This document shows positions 26,266 to 35,094 of a DNA stretch of 64,000 nucleotides, piece by piece. This DNA comes from Natronosporangium hydrolyticum (GTDB lineage Bacteria > Actinomycetota > Actinomycetes > Mycobacteriales > Micromonosporaceae), in the NCBI RefSeq assembly GCF_016925615.1, contig NZ_CP070499.1:4960001-5024000 (forward strand), given 5' to 3'. A program made the position numbers and the translations under genes. Below the pieces are notes generated by a model. That model was not told where the DNA came from. It saw nothing but the letters and a program-made list of their open reading frames with translations, and ran no database searches. How positions within the stretch are numbered: the first letter of the stretch is position 1; the number at the start of each line of letters is the position of its first letter.

Positions 26266-27219
26266 ATGGCAGTGACGCAGCGGACCCGTCGGCCGGCGGC
26301 GACGGCCGAGTCGCCCGCCGAGCCCGCCCCGGCACGGCTCGACGTGACCGTGGTGCTGCCCTGCTACAACGAGCAGGACCACGTGCTGGCCGAGGTGGAG
26401 CGGATCAGCGCGGCGATGGCGGAGACCGGGTACCGCTGGGAGCTGCTCGCCCTCGACGATGCCTCCACTGACGACACGCTCGCCGTCCTCCGGGCGGCGC
26501 AGCTGCGCTTCCCGCAGCTGCGGCTGCTGCCGCTGCCGCGCAACGGCGGCGCCGGCACCGCCCGCCGGCTCGGCACCCAGCAGGCCCGCGGCGAGATCGT
26601 GGTCTGGACCGACGCCGACCTGACCTACCCGAACCAGCGGATCCCGGAGCTGGTGGCGCAGCTGCGCGCCGACCCCACCATCGACCAGGTGGTGGGCGCC
26701 CGCACCAGCGAACAGGGCAGCCACAAGCTGTTGCGGGTGCCGGCGAAGTGGGCGATCCGCAAGCTCGCCGAACGACTCGCCGGCGAACGCATCCCGGACC
26801 TCAACTCCGGGTTGCGGGCGTTCCGGCGGGAGGTGTCGCTGCCGTACCTGCGGCTGCTGCCGCCCGGCTTCTCCTGCGTCACCACCATCACCATGGCGTT
26901 CCTGCACAACCAGCATCAGGTGCGCTACCTGCCGATCGAGTACGCCAAGCGGGCCGGCCGGTCCAAGTTCCGGTTCGTCACCGACGCGTACCGGTACATC
27001 CTGCAGGTCCTCCGGATGGTGATGTACTTCAATCCGCTGCGGGTGTTGATGCCGCCGGCGCTGGCGTTGCTCGGCATCGGCGGCGGCAAGCTGATCTACG
27101 ACGTGGTCGCGAACCCGGTGCGGATCGCCACCAACACCATCCTGCTGATTCTCACCGGCCTGATCATCGCCTCGATGGCGCTGCTCGCCGACCTGATCGT
27201 CCGGTCCCGGACCGACTGA
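26266..27219 (+). CDS. Membrane-anchored GT2, polyprenyl-phosphate glycosyltransferase-like
   Basis: 317 residues from the ATG at 26266; the frame is open 195 bp upstream but that part does not look like protein. The domain resembles DPM1/ArnC-type enzymes: VTVVLPCYNEQDHV, ALDDASTDDT, WTDADLTYPNQRI, then the IEYAKRAGRSKF motif near residue 225 that contacts the lipid phosphate. Two membrane helices close the protein (residues about 255-315). It probably loads a sugar on polyprenyl phosphate for later transfer outside. It starts a plus-strand operon of five genes. Confidence 0.87.
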   Translation: MAVTQRTRRPAATAESPAEPAPARLDVTVVLPCYNEQDHVLAEVERISAAMAETGYRWELLALDDASTDDTLAVLRAAQLRFPQLRLLPLPRNGGAGTARRLGTQQARGEIVVWTDADLTYPNQRIPELVAQLRADPTIDQVVGARTSEQGSHKLLRVPAKWAIRKLAERLAGERIPDLNSGLRAFRREVSLPYLRLLPPGFSCVTTITMAFLHNQHQVRYLPIEYAKRAGRSKFRFVTDAYRYILQVLRMVMYFNPLRVLMPPALALLGIGGGKLIYDVVANPVRIATNTILLILTGLIIASMALLADLIVRSRTD

Positions 27220-27231
27220 CCGGAGCCGTCG

Positions 27232-27888
27232 ATGCCACCGCTCACCCACCCCACCACCCCGGAACACCCGGCGGAGAGCCCCGGCGTGGTGATCGGCAAC
27301 CACACCCAGAAGTACACCGCCCGGAACCCGGCCATCCGCTGGCTGACCGGCCGCTGGGTGGCCCGTCTCCGGGCCGCCCTGGACGCGGTCGCGGCACAGG
27401 CGCCGGCCGGGGCCACCGCGCTGGAGGTCGGCTGCGGCGAGGGAGTGATCTCGCACTACCTCGCCGACCGGTTCGGGCAGGTGACCGCACTGGACCTACC
27501 CGACGCCGGGCTGCGGGAACAGTGGCGAACCCGCCCGGGACCGCACTACCTGCACGCCGACGCGCACCGGCTGCCGTTCCGGGACCGGCAGTTCGACGTG
27601 GTTGTCGCCGCCGAAGTGTTGGAGCACCTGCCCGACCCCGAGCGCGGATTCGCCGAACTGCTCCGGGTCAGCCGCGGCCACCTGGTGCTCTCGGTCCCCC
27701 GGGAGCCGATCTTCCGGCTGGGCAACCTCGCCGCCGGCCGCTACGTCCGCGACTGGGGGAACACCCCGGGCCACCTGAACCATTGGTCCACCCGCGGCTT
27801 CCGGCGCTTCGTCGCCGAGGCCGCCCAGGTACGGGCAGTCGCCACCCCGCTACCGTGGACCATCGTCTGGGCCAGCCGGCGGCCGTGA
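27232..27888 (+). CDS. Class I SAM-dependent methyltransferase in glycan operon
   Basis: 218 residues. The SAM site is ALEVGCGEGVISHYLA (about residues 63-78) with ALDLPD after strand 2 and DVVVAAEVLEHLPDPERG as motif II. A NHTQKYTARNP N-terminus is typical of methyltransferases found beside polyprenyl-sugar GT2 genes. Its TGA overlaps the next GTG (GTGA), so translation is coupled with the flippase-like gene. It may methylate a sugar or lipid-linked intermediate (inference). Confidence 0.82.
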   Translation: MPPLTHPTTPEHPAESPGVVIGNHTQKYTARNPAIRWLTGRWVARLRAALDAVAAQAPAGATALEVGCGEGVISHYLADRFGQVTALDLPDAGLREQWRTRPGPHYLHADAHRLPFRDRQFDVVVAAEVLEHLPDPERGFAELLRVSRGHLVLSVPREPIFRLGNLAAGRYVRDWGNTPGHLNHWSTRGFRRFVAEAAQVRAVATPLPWTIVWASRRP

Positions 27889-28862
27889 CCGCTGCTGGCG
27901 CCCGACCACGCCGCCGCTGGCTGCGCCCGGCGCTCGAGTACAGCATCGTCGCGGCGTTCGCCGGCTTCCTCGGCTGGGCGCTGGTCAGCCAGTGGTCGCA
28001 GGTCCGAACCGTGCTCACCGACCTCTCGCCGATGGCGGTCGCCGCGGCAGCCGGGGCCGGGCTGGCCGGGATCTGGGCCAGCTTCCTGGTCTGGCGCTCG
28101 GTGCTGGCGGCGCTGGGTCACCGGCCGCCGGTCACCGGCGGGATGCGGATCTTCTTCGTCGGCCAGGCCGGCAAGTACGTCCCGGGGGCGGTGTGGCCGG
28201 TGCTGGCGCAGATCCGGCTGGGCCGGCGATACCAGCTGCCGGACCGGGTCTCCGCCACCGCCGCGATCATCTTCATGCTGGTAGTTCTGGGCACCGGCCT
28301 GCTGGTGGCGGTGGCGACGGTGCCGCTGTTCGCCCCCGGCGCGTACGCCGACTACTGGTGGCTGCTGCCGGCGCTGCCCGCCGTGGCGGTGCTGCTGTGG
28401 CCGCCGCTGCTGAACCGGCTGCTGCCGTGGCTGCTGCACCGGCTCCGGCAGCAGCCCTTACCGGCGCCGCTGTCACCGGCCGGGATGATCCGCGCCGCCG
28501 GCTGGGCGCTGGTGATGTGGACCGGGTACGGCCTGCACCTGTGGCTGTTGCTGGCGAGCCTGGCCGGGCCGACCGGGGCGACCCTGCCGCTGCGGGCGCT
28601 GGGAGCCTTCGCCGCCGCCTGGTGCGTCGGCTTCCTGCTGGTCGTGGCGCCGGCCGGGGCGGGGCCGCGGGAGGTGGCGCTGGTGGTGCTGCTCGCCGGG
28701 GCGGTCGAGGCGCCGGCCGCGCTGGTGGCGGCGCTGGTCTCCCGGCTGTTGCTGACCGCCGGTGATCTCGCCTGGCCGGCGGTGGCGCTGGCGGTGACCA
28801 GCCGCACCGGCGCCGGCACCACCGCCGAGGATTCACCCCGCATTCACCAGGGGGACGTGTGA
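27885..28862 (+). CDS. Lysylphosphatidylglycerol synthase-type membrane protein (UPF0104, flippase-like)
   Basis: 325 residues from a GTG that overlaps the previous stop; a much longer open frame upstream is the antisense-type shadow of two real genes. About eight hydrophobic spans, with the FFVGQAGKYVPGAVWP motif (near residue 90) typical of the LPG_synthase_TM/AglD family. Members next to GT2 genes are thought to flip or handle lipid-linked sugars; that role is inferred, not shown. It lies between the methyltransferase and the large fusion glycosyltransferase. Confidence 0.78.
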   Translation: MTAAGARPRRRWLRPALEYSIVAAFAGFLGWALVSQWSQVRTVLTDLSPMAVAAAAGAGLAGIWASFLVWRSVLAALGHRPPVTGGMRIFFVGQAGKYVPGAVWPVLAQIRLGRRYQLPDRVSATAAIIFMLVVLGTGLLVAVATVPLFAPGAYADYWWLLPALPAVAVLLWPPLLNRLLPWLLHRLRQQPLPAPLSPAGMIRAAGWALVMWTGYGLHLWLLLASLAGPTGATLPLRALGAFAAAWCVGFLLVVAPAGAGPREVALVVLLAGAVEAPAALVAALVSRLLLTAGDLAWPAVALAVTSRTGAGTTAEDSPRIHQGDV

Positions 28863-28881
28863 CCATTCGAGACTGGCGGCC

Positions 28882-31875
28882 ATGTCGCTGCTGACCAGCA
28901 CGCTCCGCCTCCTCCACAGTGGTTCACCGCAGACCCGTACCGGGGCGGGGGAACTGCCGCCGCCCGGCGCACCACCACCGTGGCGGCGGCTGCTGCCGGT
29001 GGCGCTGCTCGGCCTGCTGGTGGCGACGCTGCTGGTGGGGGCCCGGATGGGAGCACCCGACGAGTTCGATCCGATCGGCCCGTTCGTGGTCGGCCACCAC
29101 ACCGGCATCGACGCCGAGCTGCGGGAGCGGGGTCTGCCGGTGGCGCCGGCCGACCAGCTGAGCCAGTACGGCTACGACGGCCAGTGGTTCCTCGGCCAGG
29201 CGCTGGATCCGTTGCTGCGCACCGACATCGCCACCACCTTCGACGCGCCCCGGTACCGGGCGCTGCGGGTCATGCTGCCGGCCGCCGGGTGGCTGCTCGG
29301 CGCCGGCCAGCCGGGTGCCATCCCGTACGCGCTGCTGCTGGTGGGGGCCCTTTCGGTGGCGCTGGGCTGCGCCGCGACCGGCCGGATCGCCGCCGCCTAC
29401 GGCCGTGCCCGCTGGTGGGGGCTGAGTTTCGCGGCGATCCCGGGGGTGGTGGTGGGGGTCGCCTACGGCACCGCCGAGCCGCTCGGGCTGGCGCTGGCCG
29501 CGCTCGGGATCAGCCTGGCGCTGGAGCGGCGAGCGCTGCTCGCCGGGCTGGCGTTCGCCGGTGCGGCACTGACCAAAGAGAACTATCTCGCTTTCGCACT
29601 GATCGCCGCCGGGTTCGTGGTGGTGCACGGCTACCTGTCGGGCACCCGGGGCTGGTGGCGGGCGGCGATCGCGCTCGCCGCCCCCGGCGCCGCGCTGCTC
29701 GCCGCCTGGTGGCTGTATGTCGCCGCCGCGCTGCCCCCGGACAATAATCCACACGGGACGTTCAGCCGGTTCAGCCCGCCGCTGGTCGGCTGGTTCGAAC
29801 TGCTCGCCTCGATCGGGCAGGGAGTCTTCACCGCGGACGGGCCGATGGCGGACTGGCCCGGCGCGTCGACGCTGATCGCCACCCTGCTGCTACTGCTGGC
29901 CGCGGTCGGGGTGGCCGGCTGGCAGCGAGCCTCGCTCCCGGCGTACCTGGCGCTGGGCTGGGGGCTGTACGGGCTGGTGATCGCCGGTTTCCTGCTGGAG
30001 CGGTTCCTGTCGGCGCAGCGGGCCCTCGGCCCGGCCGTACTGGCGGCGATCGTGCTGCTCTGCACCGCCCGCTACCCGCGCACCCCCGACCTGGCCGGAC
30101 GGGTGCTGCGGCGGGCCCGCCGCGAGCTGGCGGGGCTGCGGCGGACCACGCTCCGGACCCGCGGTGGCCCGAGCGTGACCGCGACCCAGTGGCCCCATCG
30201 GCCGCTGCCGCGCCGGCTCCGGCTCACCGACCCGGCGGCGGCGCTGCCGGCCGCCGGCGGCGGGGTGGCGCTGCGGGTCGCCGACCCGACGGCGCTGGTG
30301 CAGCTCGCCGCCGCCGGCCTGATCACCGGCGAGCTGCGCCGGCTCAACCTGCGGATGACCACCGCCGGCGACATCGCGCTCGCCGGCCTGCGGCCACCCC
30401 GACCGGGCCGGCACAGTCGACGGTTCAGCTGGCGCCGCCACGGCCGGTACGGGCTGCGGGTCGACCTGGCCTGGTCCCGCCCGTACCCGGCGGCGCAAGC
30501 GATGTCCGACCTGCTCGCCGCCGTCACCCGGGCCCGGGCCTGGGACCAGACCAGCGGCCCGGTCTACGCGCTGGACCGCTCTGGGTGGCACCGCGGCGCC
30601 GACTCCTGGCCGCAGGGCCGGCTGGTCGCCGCCGCGAACCCGCCCGACTACGACGACCGGGGCCGGCCACTCGGGCCGTTCCTGCCCGCCGAGCCTCCCC
30701 CGGCCGATCCACCGCTGCCGCTGGTCGCGGCGGTGGCCAACCCGTACGGTCGGCGGCTGGTCGGCGCCGCCACCCGCTACCGGCTGACCGGGTTTAGCCT
30801 GTCTGACCGGCGCGACCGGCGACTGGTCGACCTTCGCCGGCCCGACCAACTGCCGGCGGCGCTGCTGCGCGGGACCCTCGACAAGTACGCGGTGGTTTCG
30901 GTGACCGGGCCGGTCCCGGCCGATCCGTTCCTCGCCCACGGGCTCCGGACGCTGGCCGCCTGCGGCATGGTCTTCGCCAGCACCGACCCGGCGGTGCGAG
31001 CACGGCTCGCGGGGCTGGCGCTGACCGTGGTCGAGTCGCCGGATCAGGTCGCTGACCTGCCCGGCTACCAGCTCAGCGTCGCCGCTGCCCGCCGGATGGC
31101 GATCACCGGCGACGCCGCTCTGCGCCGGACGGCGCTCGGTGGGGATGGCGCGGTGCCGCTGCCGACGGTCACCGCGGTGGTGGCCAGTAAACGCCCCGAC
31201 GACCTGCCCAGCTGCCTGCGCTACCTCGCCGCCCAGCGCTACCCGGCGCTGGAGGTGGTGGTCGGGCTCCACGGCTACGACATTTCGCAGCAAACCCGGC
31301 GTGCCTGGGGTGAGCTGCTACCCGGCCGGCTGCGACTGCTCAGCTTCGCCGACGACCTCCCGTTCGGGGCGGTGCTGGGGCAACTGAGCCGTGCCGCCGA
31401 CGGGGAGCTACTGACTAAACTCGACGACGATGACCACTACGGACCAGACCACCTCACCGATCTCGTGATCGCCTGGCATAGCAGCGGCGCCGACCTGACC
31501 GCCAAAGGCGCCCGCTTCGTCTACCTCCCTGAACGCGGCGAGACCATCGACCGCGCGTGGGCGGCGCCCGAGGTCTGCGACGTCACCCCGGCCGGCGGGG
31601 CGATGCTGCTCAGCCGCTCCACCCTGCAGCAGGTCGGCGGCTGGAGCCACGCCCCCAAGCATGTGGATGCCGACCTGCTCGCCCGGGTCCGGGCCGCCGG
31701 CGGGGTTACCTACCGCACCCATGGCCTGGAGTACGTCTATGTCCGGCGCAGCGCCGGGCACACCTTCGTCACCCCGCTCGCGGAGCTGCTCGCGCACGGC
31801 GAGCGCGCCTATCCGGGGCTGCCCACCGAGCTGATGCCCGGCCACGGCGACGGGTCCCGCCCAGGCAGCCGGTGA
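28882..31875 (+). CDS. Three-module protein: polytopic GT-C-like membrane domain, linker domain, GT2 domain
   Basis: 997 residues. About 30-420: roughly ten hydrophobic spans with an early extracytoplasmic loop carrying YDGQWFLGQALDPLL, as in AZOBR/GT-C-like membrane proteins. About 430-755: a soluble domain I do not recognise (contains LAWSRPYPAAQAMSDLLA). About 757-980: a GT2 domain (VTAVVASKRPDDLPSCLRYL, metal motif KLDDDDHYGPDHL near 846, GGAMLLSRSTLQQVGGW). The GT2 part matches the C-terminal half of the 446-residue protein at 47232. The stop overlaps the next ATG by one base. Confidence 0.75.
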   Translation: MSLLTSTLRLLHSGSPQTRTGAGELPPPGAPPPWRRLLPVALLGLLVATLLVGARMGAPDEFDPIGPFVVGHHTGIDAELRERGLPVAPADQLSQYGYDGQWFLGQALDPLLRTDIATTFDAPRYRALRVMLPAAGWLLGAGQPGAIPYALLLVGALSVALGCAATGRIAAAYGRARWWGLSFAAIPGVVVGVAYGTAEPLGLALAALGISLALERRALLAGLAFAGAALTKENYLAFALIAAGFVVVHGYLSGTRGWWRAAIALAAPGAALLAAWWLYVAAALPPDNNPHGTFSRFSPPLVGWFELLASIGQGVFTADGPMADWPGASTLIATLLLLLAAVGVAGWQRASLPAYLALGWGLYGLVIAGFLLERFLSAQRALGPAVLAAIVLLCTARYPRTPDLAGRVLRRARRELAGLRRTTLRTRGGPSVTATQWPHRPLPRRLRLTDPAAALPAAGGGVALRVADPTALVQLAAAGLITGELRRLNLRMTTAGDIALAGLRPPRPGRHSRRFSWRRHGRYGLRVDLAWSRPYPAAQAMSDLLAAVTRARAWDQTSGPVYALDRSGWHRGADSWPQGRLVAAANPPDYDDRGRPLGPFLPAEPPPADPPLPLVAAVANPYGRRLVGAATRYRLTGFSLSDRRDRRLVDLRRPDQLPAALLRGTLDKYAVVSVTGPVPADPFLAHGLRTLAACGMVFASTDPAVRARLAGLALTVVESPDQVADLPGYQLSVAAARRMAITGDAALRRTALGGDGAVPLPTVTAVVASKRPDDLPSCLRYLAAQRYPALEVVVGLHGYDISQQTRRAWGELLPGRLRLLSFADDLPFGAVLGQLSRAADGELLTKLDDDDHYGPDHLTDLVIAWHSSGADLTAKGARFVYLPERGETIDRAWAAPEVCDVTPAGGAMLLSRSTLQQVGGWSHAPKHVDADLLARVRAAGGVTYRTHGLEYVYVRRSAGHTFVTPLAELLAHGERAYPGLPTELMPGHGDGSRPGSR

Positions 31876-33956
31876 TGACCCGCACCGACACCCCATCTGC
31901 CGCCGTTTCCCACCGCAGCGGCCACGTTCCCCGGCACGCCCACCGCCCGACCGAGGTCGCCGGCGAGCAGCGGCGCCGGCTGCCGGAGATCGACGGGCTC
32001 CGCGGCGTGGCGATCGCGCTGATCGTGGTCTACCACGTCTGGCTGCACCGGGTCTCCGGCGGCGTGGATGTGTTCCTCTTCCTCTCCGGGCTGCTGATCA
32101 CTGGGACGCTGCTGCGCTCCGCGGCCCGCCCAGGCCGCCCCTGGCTGCTGACCTACTACGCCCGGATCGCCCGCCGGATCGTGCCACCGGCGCTGTTTGT
32201 GCTGCTCGGAGTGGTGGTCGCGGCGATCCTGTTCCTGCCGGCGACCCGCTGGCGGGACACCCTCACCGAGGTGGTCGCCTCGGCGCTCTACCTGGTCAAC
32301 TGGCACCTCGCCGGCAACGCGGTGGACTACCTCGCCTCCCAGCAGGCGGCCAGCCCGGTCCAGCACTACTGGTCGCTGGCGATCCAGGGCCAGTTCTACC
32401 TGCTGTGGCCGGCGCTGATCGGGGTGGCGGTCGCGCTGGCGGCGCGCCGTCCCGAGCGGCTGCAACCGATCATGGCGGCGCTGCTCGGCGCGGTCTTCGT
32501 CGGGTCACTGGCGTACTCGATCCACCGCACCGCCACCGACCAGGTCTTCACCTACTTCGACACCGGCGCCCGGCTGTGGGAGTTCGCGCTCGGTGGGCTG
32601 GTGTGGCTGCTGCTGCCACGGCTCCGGCTGCCCACCGCACTCGCCTCCCCGCTGAGCTGGGTCGGGCTGGTCGGGCTGCTCAGCTGCGGCCTGGTCTTCC
32701 GGGAAGGCAACGAGTTCCCCGGCTGGGCAGCGCTGTGGCCCACCCTCTCGGCGGCGCTGCTGGTTGCCAGCGCCGGCGCCGGTGGCCGGTTCGGCGCCGA
32801 CCGGCTGCTGCGCACCCGTACTCTGCGCTGGCTCGGCAAGCACTCGTTCGCGTGGTACCTGTGGCACTGGCCGGTGCTCATCTGTTACCTAGCAGTCACC
32901 GGCTACTCCAGCGCCACCATCCGCGGTGGGGTGCTCGTCATCGGCGCTTCGCTGCTGCTCGCCATCGCCACCACCTGGCTGTTGGAGGTGCGGCTGCCCA
33001 AGAGCGGCATCGGGCAGACCTCCAACCGGGACGGATTCGCACTGGCCGTCACCTCGGTGGCGCTGGTGCTGGCGACCGCCGCCGGCTGGCACGGGTACCT
33101 GACCTGGCAACAGAATCAGGCGGCGGCTGGGCCGGCCCAGGATTACCCGGGCGCCCGTTACCTCGCCGAGGGCGGCAACCTGGCCGACGTGCCCTACCGG
33201 CCGGACCCGATCTCGGCCCCCGACGACCGGGCCGATGTCTACGACCTCGGATGCCACCAGGGCCTAGAAGAGTCCGAAGTGCTCAGTTGCGAATTCGGTC
33301 CCGACGATGCCGATTACACCATCGCGGTGGTGGGCGGCTCCCACTCGGCTCACTGGCTGCCGGCGCTGCAGGAACTCGCCGGACCGCAGAGCTGGCAAAT
33401 CGTGTCCATGACCAAGTCGGCGTGCCGGTTCGAACCGGTGGCGCCGGCACCGGACGATCGGCAACAACACTCGTGCCACGAGTGGAACCTCGCTCTCCTC
33501 GACACCCTGGCCGAGCTGCGACCAGACGCGGTCTTCACCACCGCCACCACCGGCCAGGGCGGTCGGGAGCACACTCCCCCCGGCTACCTGCCGCAGTGGC
33601 AGGCGGTGACCGACCTGGACATTCCGGTGCTGGCGATCCGGGATGTGGCCTGGCCGCAGATCAACGTGCCCGACTGCGTGGCGCAGCACGGTCCGGAGAA
33701 CCCCACCTGTGGCGCCGACCGGGCCGAGCACGATCTGGCCGGCCCCCCAGAGATCGCCCGGCACGGTGACCTCCCCGACCAGGTGCACATCCTCGACCTG
33801 ACCGACTATCTCTGCGAGGCGGACTTCTGCCCACCCGTGGTGGGCAACGTCCTCGTCTACCACGACGACCACCACCTCTCCGCAACCTACGCACGCACCC
33901 TGGCGCCCTATCTCGGGGAGCAGATCGTCGAGGCCACTGGCTGGCCGCCGGCCTGA
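31875..33956 (+). CDS. Acyltransferase-3 membrane protein with C-terminal SGNH domain
   Basis: 693 residues from the ATG at 31875, overlapping the previous stop by one base. The first about 400 residues are the ten-helix acyltransferase-3 (OafA-like) domain: EIDGLRGVAIALIVVYHVWL, with the catalytic His, and the WSLAIQGQFYLLWP motif. The C-terminal extracytoplasmic SGNH hydrolase-like domain has GGSHSAHW (block I) and DDHHLS (the catalytic Asp-x-x-His region). Such fused proteins O-acetylate exported glycans. It is last in the operon and followed by a strong hairpin. Confidence 0.88.
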   Translation: MTRTDTPSAAVSHRSGHVPRHAHRPTEVAGEQRRRLPEIDGLRGVAIALIVVYHVWLHRVSGGVDVFLFLSGLLITGTLLRSAARPGRPWLLTYYARIARRIVPPALFVLLGVVVAAILFLPATRWRDTLTEVVASALYLVNWHLAGNAVDYLASQQAASPVQHYWSLAIQGQFYLLWPALIGVAVALAARRPERLQPIMAALLGAVFVGSLAYSIHRTATDQVFTYFDTGARLWEFALGGLVWLLLPRLRLPTALASPLSWVGLVGLLSCGLVFREGNEFPGWAALWPTLSAALLVASAGAGGRFGADRLLRTRTLRWLGKHSFAWYLWHWPVLICYLAVTGYSSATIRGGVLVIGASLLLAIATTWLLEVRLPKSGIGQTSNRDGFALAVTSVALVLATAAGWHGYLTWQQNQAAAGPAQDYPGARYLAEGGNLADVPYRPDPISAPDDRADVYDLGCHQGLEESEVLSCEFGPDDADYTIAVVGGSHSAHWLPALQELAGPQSWQIVSMTKSACRFEPVAPAPDDRQQHSCHEWNLALLDTLAELRPDAVFTTATTGQGGREHTPPGYLPQWQAVTDLDIPVLAIRDVAWPQINVPDCVAQHGPENPTCGADRAEHDLAGPPEIARHGDLPDQVHILDLTDYLCEADFCPPVVGNVLVYHDDHHLSATYARTLAPYLGEQIVEATGWPPA

Positions 33957-34006
33957 CCCACCGCTGGAGCTACCTCGCGCCGCGCCGCTCCCGGCGGACA
34001 ACCCGA

Positions 34007-34067
34007 GATCAAGTGCCCCGGAGCTGTACGACACACCGCGTGTCGTACAGCTCTAGGGCATTTGATC
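34007..34067. terminator. Large hairpin between convergent genes
   Basis: Arms 34007-34034 and 34040-34067 are complementary over 28 bp with three mismatches around a 5-nt loop; the inner 13 bp (AGCTGTACGACAC and its complement) are perfect. It sits between the convergent acyltransferase and methyltransferase genes. No T-tract follows on either strand. Confidence 0.65.
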
Positions 34068-34083
34068 GTCGCTGCGGGCAGAG

Positions 34084-35094
34084 TCAACGGCGGCGGAGCA
34101 CCGCAATATGGCCGAGCGTGGCGGGCGCCTGGACCAGCCCAGGCGGCAGATCGCACCAGCGGCGAATGATCTCCTGCTCATCGTCGCGGTCGGCGTCGTC
34201 GAGCAGCACCACTGCGTCCGGGGAGAGCCGCTCCGCAAGCATCGGCACGGCCGGGTAGCGGGCCTGCGGACCGGTCGCACCCGGCGGGCCGTCCACCGAC
34301 ACCAGATCTATATCGGACAGATCCGCGAAAGCCTCCGGGGCGTACCAGGTATAGGTCTCACCACTCAGCTGCACTTCGCGCAGCGGCGCCACCCGCACCT
34401 CGGCGGTGCCGGTCAGGCCGTGCCGCGCCAGCTGCGCCCGGCTCTGCTCGGCGTACGCGGCATCGTGCTCGACTGAGACCAGCCGGCCCCCCACCCGCTC
34501 CACCGCGTACCCCAGCCATACCGAGGAGGTGCCGCTGCCCAGCTCCAGCACCAGCTTCGGCCGGGCCTCCGACACCACCGACCAGAGCTGCAGCAGCTCG
34601 GTCGGGTTCAGCGCCCAGTGGCCAGAGGAGGGCATCGGCGCCCGCGGCGTCAATTCCTGGAACAGTTGCAGCAGCGCCTCCACCTCGCGGGTCTGGTCCC
34701 GCTGGTGACGGACCAGGTGGTGGCTGAGCCGCTTCACCGCGGCCGCCTCCGCCTTTCGCGCATCGGCCAACTCCCGCAGCAGCTCGCGGTGCCGGTCCAG
34801 CGCCGCTGCCCGGTCGTCGGCCAACTCCGCGAGCACCCGCTCGGCACGCCGGTCGCCGCGCACCACCAGGTCCGTCAGGGCCGTCGTGTCGGCGCTGAGG
34901 GCCCGCTGCCGCTGCTGCAACTCGGCTATCCGCCGCCGCAGCTGCAGCGACGCGGCGAACCCGATCGCCGCTAGCAGCGCCACCGCCGCCAACGCCACCG
35001 ACGGCGCGTCGAGCACCGCGGCCACCACCGCGGCGGCCGCCAGCACGGCCACCACCGCGGCCCCGGCCCGCTGCCGGGTCGTCCATCCACTCAT
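34084..35094 (-). CDS. Membrane-anchored class I methyltransferase with coiled coil
   Basis: 336 residues from the ATG at 35094, which overlaps the stop of the upstream glycosyltransferase gene (ATGA). Residues about 10-50 form two hydrophobic segments, about 50-130 a charged coiled coil (AELQQRQRALSADTT...), and about 160-330 a Rossmann methyltransferase (LVLELGSGTSSVWLGYAV, VSVEHDAAYAEQS, DLVSVDGPPG, VVLLDDADR) of the Methyltransf_24 type. It probably modifies a membrane-associated glycan or its precursor (inference). Confidence 0.8.
   Translation of the reverse strand: MSGWTTRQRAGAAVVAVLAAAAVVAAVLDAPSVALAAVALLAAIGFAASLQLRRRIAELQQRQRALSADTTALTDLVVRGDRRAERVLAELADDRAAALDRHRELLRELADARKAEAAAVKRLSHHLVRHQRDQTREVEALLQLFQELTPRAPMPSSGHWALNPTELLQLWSVVSEARPKLVLELGSGTSSVWLGYAVERVGGRLVSVEHDAAYAEQSRAQLARHGLTGTAEVRVAPLREVQLSGETYTWYAPEAFADLSDIDLVSVDGPPGATGPQARYPAVPMLAERLSPDAVVLLDDADRDDEQEIIRRWCDLPPGLVQAPATLGHIAVLRRR

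Noticed and set aside
26748-28862. A 704-codon plus-strand frame covering three genes
   Set aside because: Only its last 325 codons (from the GTG at 27885) look like protein; the first part is out of frame over the GT2 and methyltransferase genes.
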